Source of the DNA: Delphinapterus leucas
Taxonomy: Eukaryota > Chordata > Mammalia > Artiodactyla > Monodontidae
Reading direction: 5' to 3'
Length of the DNA: 64,000 bases
Assembly (NCBI RefSeq): GCF_002288925.2
Contig: NW_022098021.1
Coordinates: 8,229,966-8,293,965, forward strand
Translations under genes and position numbers: made by a program
Shown: in pieces, positions 58,763-64,000 of the stretch
How the letters are laid out: each line of letters starts with the position of its first letter
How positions within the stretch are numbered: position 1 is the stretch's first letter
The notes under the pieces: generated by a model
The model's input: the letters and a program-made list of their open reading frames with translations, nothing else
What the model was told of the DNA's origin: nothing
Database searches by the model: none

Positions 58763-58803
58763 TTATCTATCTATTTATCTATCTGTTTACTATCTATGTA
58801 TTT
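58763..58803. repeat. (ATCT)n-like microsatellite
   Basis: 'atctatctatttatctatct' with imperfect continuation. Confidence 0.85.
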
Positions 58804-58957
58804 CAAAATGAGATTATATTGTAATACACAGTTTCATAACACACTATTTTATAGTCGGTGTTTTTCATTTAATAATCTCCACATTTCCACATAAATAAGT
58901 CTGATCTTCATGTGATGATTCCTATCAACAAACTTGCTGCATAAAAGTCTTCCAGGA

Positions 58958-59193
58958 CATATATACACTACCAAACGTAAAATAGATAGCTAGTGGGAAG
59001 CAGCCTTATAGCACAGGGAGATCAGCTCGCTGCTTTGTGACCACCTAGAGGGGTGGGATACGGAGGGTGGGAGGGAGACGCAAGAGGGAGGGGATATGGG
59101 GATATATGTATATGTATAGCTGATTCACTTTGTTATAAAGCAGAAACTAACACACCATCATAAAGCAATTATACTCCAATAAAGATGTTAAAA
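58958..59193 (+). mobile_element. L1 3' end, young, 5'-truncated
   Basis: Only the last 236 bp of L1: 'gatagctagtgggaagcagc', 'gggagatcagctcgctgctt' and 'atactccaataaagatgtta' plus A-run. The perfect 15-bp target duplication 'aaaagtcttccagga' lies at 58943-58957 and 59194-59208, so this is a recent L1 event. Confidence 0.96.
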
Positions 59194-59208
59194 AAAAGTC
59201 TTCCAGGA

Positions 59209-60324
59209 AAATACTTGTTAAATGCTTCAGAATCTCCAGGGTTATGGCTCTGGGATTTGTATTTTAGCAAGTGTCTAAATGCCAGAACCCTAGTCACTGA
59301 TCTACAGCATTGTTAGGGGGGCGGGGGGGTGGGATAGATTTCCACTGTATAGATACACTGCAATTTATTTAGCCAAACAGTATTGGCTTAATTTTTCCTC
59401 ATCTTGAGCCAGGTGATAAACATCATTTAGTGTTGAGCATGACAAGTCGAGATGATAAACATATTAAATCTCTGTGAATGTCAGCATCACTTGATCTATT
59501 AAGTGCTAGTAATAAAACATTTTAAATCTGTGCTTAATATTGATAGAGGGGGATCTTTGGTGTGATTCCCAAAGCCACAGGATGGATCACCATAAAATGG
59601 GCTGAACTAAAACTACTGCAGCGGCCTTTCCTTCCTTCTTCTTTCACTCATGGGCCACGGGGACATAAATCTGTGTGTCTGTGTGGGAAGCCAGATGATT
59701 CAGGTCCCCACGTCTAGTGCTGTCTCCACTGGGTTATGTGGACACATTGACCCATTTAGCCTCTGAATCCTTTTGCAGTCTGCTGACAGTCTTACCGCTT
59801 AACACCAGTGATTAAGTTATAATCAGACAACTCTGCCCAACCCACATTATTTCATCATAATATGTGTTGATAAAATTGGTCCAGTGCTCCCAGGTTCTTG
59901 GCTGCCCTAGGGAAAAAGCCTGCCCAGGATTTTTTCTTATCTTTTTTTTTTTTCCTTTCAATGACATTCTGTAGTTCCCCTGGTTTCATGATATAATGTC
60001 AGTGGAATGAAACTTGAGCAGCTTAGAATTAAGTAATTAATTGCATGACGCTTCAATTATCATCACGAATTGATCCCCCCCTACCTGGGTGACACCTGGT
60101 GGCAGTGAGTTTCACAGTGCTATGACGGACAGATGGTGGTAAGGCTCTGTTTGACCTGTCATGTGTGAGATCCAGGTAATTAGGTTAAAAAATATTTTTC
60201 AGAGATCTCAGACGGGCCACATTTGTTAAAATGCTGTGTAAGGACACCTAGACACTGTTAGGCTGATATTTTCTAATCTGTTAAGTATAAAATTACTGAT
60301 TCTGTTTCAGTACAATAGATAAGC
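59209..60324. other. Single-copy DNA with a G-rich run
   Basis: A G-rich tract 'aggggggcgggggggtggga' is at about 59314-59333. No gene or repeat family recognised elsewhere. Confidence 0.45.
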
Positions 60325-60779
60325 CTTTGAAATCCATTTATTTGTTCACTAAGTAGTTACTGAGCCCTTACTGAGGGCAGGTACCATGCTAGGCACTGAG
60401 ACCCAGTCGGTAAACAGATTGACATAGTTCCTGACCTCATGAAGTCTACATTCTAAGGGATCAAAGACAAAAAAACCAGGCAATAACTACAAACACAGTT
60501 GGAACAATTTAACCCAGACTCAGAGTGTTGGGAAAGGCTTCTGTAAGTTCTGTCAAAACAAATCAAATAGGAACTGATGAAAGAGGGCAGGAGATGTCTA
60601 AGGCAAAGGAACAGCATCTACAAAAGCCCGTGAGGCACCATGCCACATTCAGGGAGCTGAATGAAACCCACTATGGCGCTACAGCCTGAGCTGGACTGAA
60701 ATGGGTAAACCAGCAGGTTACCCAGAGCCTTGGAAGCCTTGGCCAGGAGTTTGGGCTTATTATAAGAACAGTAGCGGGC
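60325..60779 (-). mobile_element. L2, antisense, part 1
   Basis: 'catttatttgttcactaagt', 'taccatgctaggcactgaga', 'gacctcatgaagtctacatt', 'ggcaaaggaacagcatctac' and 'ttggccaggagtttgggctt' run along the reverse of the L2 3' region. A young SINE interrupts it and the element resumes at 60991. Confidence 0.85.
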
Positions 60780-60793
60780 CATTGACGGTTTTT

Positions 60794-60990
60794 TTGGTTT
60801 TTTTTTGCGTTACGCGGGCCTCTCACTGTTGTGGCCTCTCCTGTTGCGGAGCACAGGCTCCGGACGTGCAGGCTCAGCGGCCATGGCTCACGGGCCCAGC
60901 CACTCCACGGCATGTGGGATCTTCCCGGACCGGGGCACGAACCTGAGTGCCCTGCATCGGCAGGCGGACTCTCAACCACTGTGCCACCCC
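60794..60990 (-). mobile_element. Young short CHR-type SINE lacking its first bases
   Basis: Antisense young SINE nested in L2. The final 'agggaagccc' (the head of the element on its own strand) is missing; it stops at 'gtgccacccc'. The perfect 14-bp target duplication 'cattgacggttttt' is at 60780-60793 and 60991-61004. This is therefore an insertion that was already 5'-truncated. Confidence 0.95.
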
Positions 60991-61150
60991 CATTGACGGT
61001 TTTTAAGAAGAGGGTTATAATCAGATTTATGTTTTAAAGAGATCACTCTTGCAGAAGTAGGCAGAATGGATGGAAAAGTAGCAAGACAAGAGGCCAGACG
61101 GTTCCCTCTTGCAGTCACCCTGCTAAGAGCTGCTGCTGACCCAGGAGAGA
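60991..61150 (-). mobile_element. L2, antisense, part 2
   Basis: 'gggttataatcagatttatg' and 'aaagagatcactcttgcag' continue the L2 split by the SINE. Confidence 0.8.
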
Positions 61151-61214
61151 AAGGAGTCATTTCTTTTATATTCATTTAGTTTATTATGTTACACTCAGCT
61201 GATAATGTTGCACT

Positions 61215-61335
61215 CGGCTTAGACTCTTCATACCAGAAGCCAGGCACTGTTCTATTTAAACAGTCTGTGTTTTTTCGGAGCTTACATTCAGGTGAGGAGA
61301 AACAGACAATAAACACATTTTTAAAACTAATACGG
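61215..61335 (-). mobile_element. L2 3'-end fragment, antisense
   Basis: 'agaagccaggcactgttcta', 'gagcttacattcaggtgagg' and 'acagacaataaacac' match the antisense L2 3' end. Confidence 0.75.
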
Positions 61336-61553
61336 TTGGGCTTCCCTGGTGGCACAGTGGTTGAGAGTCCACCTGCCGATGCAGGGGACGCAGGTTCATG
61401 CCCCGGTCCGGGAGGATCCCACATGCCGCGGAGCGGCTGGGCCCGTGAGCCATGGCCGCTGAGCCTGCGCGTCCGGAGCCTGTGCTCTGCAACGGGAGAG
61501 GCCACAACAGTGAGAGGCCCGCGTACCGCAAAAAAAAAAAACTAAAAAAAACC
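61336..61553 (+). mobile_element. Young short CHR-type SINE in L2
   Basis: Complete young subtype ending 'gcccgcgtaccgc' and A-run. Target duplication 'ctaatacgg' at 61327-61335 and 61554-61562. The next SINE starts immediately after. Confidence 0.95.
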
Positions 61554-61562
61554 CTAATACGG

Positions 61563-61708
61563 CAGTTCCCTGGTGATCCAGTGTTATGACTTGGCGCTCT
61601 CACTGCCGGGCCCCAGGTTTGATCCCTGGTCAGGGAACTAAAATCCGATAAACTGTGTGTCATGGCTAAAAAAATAAAAATTAAAATAAAAAAATAAAAT
61701 TAATAAAT
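61563..61708 (+). mobile_element. Short tRNA-derived SINE, older type
   Basis: Diverged head 'cagttccctggtgatccagt', 'tttgatccctggtcagggaa' and a long A/T-rich tail. It lacks the CHR body and resembles the short Bov-tA/CHR-1-like form. Confidence 0.75.
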
Positions 61709-62200
61709 AGTAGCAGCATTAGTCACAATGACCAAAAGGTGGAAACAACCTAAATGTCCATTGACAGATGAATGGATAAACCAAATATGTGTATACATAT
61801 ATACAATGGAATGTCATCCTACCTTACAAAGGGAGGAAATTCAGATACATGCTAAAGCATGGGTGAACCTTGAAAACATTATGCTAAGTGAAATAAGCCA
61901 GACACGGAAGGACAAATATTGTCTGATTCCACTTGTATGAGGTACCTAGAGTAGTCAAATTCATAGGCATGGAAAGATTAAAGGTTACCAGGGACTGAGG
62001 TTAGGGGCATATGAGGAGTTACTGTTTAATGGGTACAGAATTTTTGTTTGAGAAGATGAAAAAGTTGTTGAAATGGATAGTGGTGATGATGGCACAGCAT
62101 CGTGAGTATACTTAATGCCACAGAATTACACATGTAAAATGGTTAAAATGGTAAATTTTATGTGATGTATATTATACCACAATTAAAAAAAGAAACCCGA
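61709..62200 (+). mobile_element. Old L1 3' region, sense
   Basis: 'accaaaaggtggaaacaacc', 'agtgaaataagccagacacg', 'gagttactgtttaatgggta', 'acttaatgccacagaattac' and 'aaaatggtaaattttatgtg'. Same L1 type as the outer element at 27830-28905, here uninterrupted. Confidence 0.92.
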
Positions 62201-62320
62201 AAACCTCATTCCCCCCACAGCCAAACATTCTATGAGACTGTGGGGAAATGAAATGCAAGAAAGAGTGGCCAAAACTATGTTTCAGGTAGATTTTTTTTCT
62301 GGGCAGAAAAATTAATACAT

Positions 62321-62447
62321 GGGACTTCCCTGGTGGTCCGGTGGTTAAGACTCTGTGTTCCCAGTGCAGGGGGCACGGCTTTGATCCCTGGTCAGGGAAC
62401 TGAGATCTTGCATGCCACATGGCGCAGCCAAAAAAGAAAATAAAAAA
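62321..62447 (+). mobile_element. Short tRNA-derived SINE
   Basis: 'gggacttccctggtggtccg', 'tttgatccctggtcagggaa', 'cttgcatgccacatggcgca' then an A-rich tail. It lacks the longer CHR body. Confidence 0.88.
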
Positions 62448-62469
62448 TTGAAAACAGATGGTGGTAAAT

Positions 62470-63010
62470 TAAATGAAGCAATAAAGCAGGTGATGCTGGG
62501 GAGAGCAGCTTGGAGGAGCAGGTGGGGACGGGGCTCTTTCTTCAGGTGACGTGGTTACAGAAGGACTCGGAAGAGGTGACAGTTAAGCTGAAACCTGACA
62601 GACTCAGCCCTGCAGGGACCTGGGGGAGGAGCATTCTGGGCAGAGAGAATAGCAGGGACAAAGGCACTGAGGTCACGAAGAGCTTGGCAGAGAGAATAAA
62701 GAGCAGTGGGGCTGGAGGGCGGTGAATAGAGCAGGACTGGTAGGAAATAGCCAGAGAAGAGGCAGGAATCAGATTCCAAAGGCCTCGCAGGTCATGGGAA
62801 GGAGGTGAGTTTTATTCTAGCTGCTGAAGGAGGCACTGGCAGATTTTAAACACAGCAGAGATATGATCAGGTTTATGTAACAAAAAGACTGCCCAGCTTT
62901 GAGGTGAGAGCCTGTGGGGGAGACATGGGGAGGCTCTTGGCAGTAATCCGGGTGAAATGGTGCCGGGACACAGAGCAGGGAGTGGATTTGGAAGCTGCTA
63001 GAAGCAGAGT
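62470..63010 (-). mobile_element. L2, antisense
   Basis: 'aggagcattctgggcagaga', 'agcagggacaaaggcactga', 'ctcgcaggtcatgggaagg', 'agagatatgatcaggtttat' and 'ttggcagtaatccgggtga' follow the reverse L2 in order. Open frames on both strands here are passages through it. Confidence 0.8.
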
Positions 63011-63184
63011 CCCGGGGCTCCGCGCTTGAACGACCGCGGACGGTGAAATCTGCAATGCCCGGTTTCCACCATGTGTTTCTGGATGAACGTGCAGCCGCCA
63101 TGGGATCAGGTTATTAGAGTCCTGGGTCTACACTGTTGAGGTCTGTGTTCGGTTTCCTCCAGGGAGGCTGTATGTGGAAGGAGA

Positions 63185-63320
63185 TGTACGGTAAAGAGTA
63201 AGAGCTTTGGCTTTGGGGTCGGGAGGCTTGGGTTTGAGTGAGCACGACTTACCACCATTGGGAAAAATAAATTTCTTTAAGCCTCTGAAAATGAGGCTAA
63301 GGATAGGAAATCTGGGTGCA
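63185..63320 (+). mobile_element. MIR SINE fragment, sense
   Basis: 'aagagtaagagctttggctt', 'ggaggcttgggtttgagtg' and 'aagcctctgaaaatgaggct' match the MIR head and core. Confidence 0.65.
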
Positions 63321-63639
63321 GTGGCACCCCTAAAAATGATTGATGCCCGTCCCTTCTGTGAGCCCCTCACCAGCCTCACTGGAGGAAAATCACAGGCTCC
63401 CAAGTCAGTAGTAATGCAAGGTCTGGTCTGAAAGATCAGTCAGTCAGAGCTCAGAAGACACCCCTAAAGTAGCTGAAAATGGACAAAAGTAAATATTAAC
63501 CTGCTACCTATGCCTAAGCCTCAGGGAAGCCGTGAACCCAGACAGCCAGACACAAGCAAGGTCAGCCTGCAAACATCTAAAGCCTTCTGGCACCAACAAA
63601 AAACACTGTTAAGTAATGGGGGCCAGGGGGTGGTTCTCA
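63321..63639. other. No feature recognised
   Basis: Single-copy-looking DNA without a family or gene I recognise. Confidence 0.4.
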
Positions 63640-64000
63640 TTCACAATAATAACAAAAGCTAAAAGGCAGGAGTAAATCTAAAAGATATTCAAGTCCTTAC
63701 GGATAGAATTACAAAGCATTACTGAAGAGTGTAAAATAAGATACAAATCAAAGGAGAGATAGACCACGTTCCCAGACGGTGGGATTCAATATCAAAGCCA
63801 GTTTTTACCAAATTGATTTTAAAACTTAATAAAATTTCAAGCAAACTTTTAGTAGGTTGTGTGTGGGTGAGTGGGAGTGGGGAGTTTTACAAGCCAAATT
63901 CGCATAGAAAGCACAAAAAACAAAAATATCTAGGACAAGTTAGATATTTTTGTCAGATATCAGATAGATACCAAAATTTATTTGAAATCCATACTGGTTT
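63640..64000 (+). mobile_element. Possible old L1 ORF2 fragment
   Basis: 'aggagtaaatctaaaagat', 'ttacaaagcattactgaaga' and 'caaattgattttaaaactta' resemble, in order, a decayed part of L1 ORF2 downstream of the reverse-transcriptase core. No frame is open. The element would continue beyond the window. Confidence 0.45.

Overview
The window looks like nuclear DNA of a cetacean, probably a toothed whale. The main evidence is about 19 copies of tRNA-Glu-derived CHR-type SINEs, recognisable from the head motif 'cttccctggtggcgcagtgg' and the 'caactactgagcc' body. A young short subtype is also present, ending in 'gaggcccgcgtaccgc' plus an A-tail. L1 elements of cetartiodactyl type and old mammalian MIR and L2 copies complete the picture. 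The assignment rests on recognising these families by eye; no database was searched.

I found no protein-coding exon, rRNA, tRNA gene, CRISPR array or other prokaryote-style feature. Almost every open frame longer than 60 codons is either a frame through a repeat (the same SINE-derived peptides recur in both strands) or has no recognisable domain. The only frames with recognisable protein domains belong to L1 retrotransposons, and they are broken. The window is best read as intergenic or deep-intronic DNA.

Layout. 1-7.5 kb: mostly single-copy DNA with an old L1 3' end, two opposed MIRs, and an unexplained 74-bp inverted repeat (3621-3993). 7.5-9.4 kb: a cluster of five SINEs. 9.4-12.4 kb: single-copy DNA. 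12.4-15.3 kb: one L1 with a 5' inversion, carrying two later SINEs. 15.3-27.7 kb: mostly single-copy DNA with MIRs, an L1 3' end, a compound microsatellite and a small hairpin. 27.8-33.1 kb: nested L1s, an old L1, and SINEs inserted into L1 or MIR. 33-35.2 kb: mostly single-copy with one MIR. 35.2-36.3 kb: an antisense L1 split by a young SINE. 36.3-39.7 kb: the longest stretch without a repeat I recognise. 39.7-47.2 kb: L1, SINE, MIR and unnamed old repeats. 49.0-52.2 kb: the longest L1, with partial 5' UTR, ORF1, the endonuclease part of ORF2, an internal deletion and the 3' end. 52.3-64 kb: MIRs, a long L2, several L1 3' ends, SINEs and antisense L2 copies.

The parts do not act together as a gene system. 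What can be read is an insertion history: L2 and MIR first, then old L1s, then cetacean L1s and long SINEs, then the young short SINEs, many with still-readable target-site duplications. The most unusual items are the inverted repeat at 3.6-4.0 kb, the twin-primed L1, and the internally deleted L1. I found no evidence for a new biological system.
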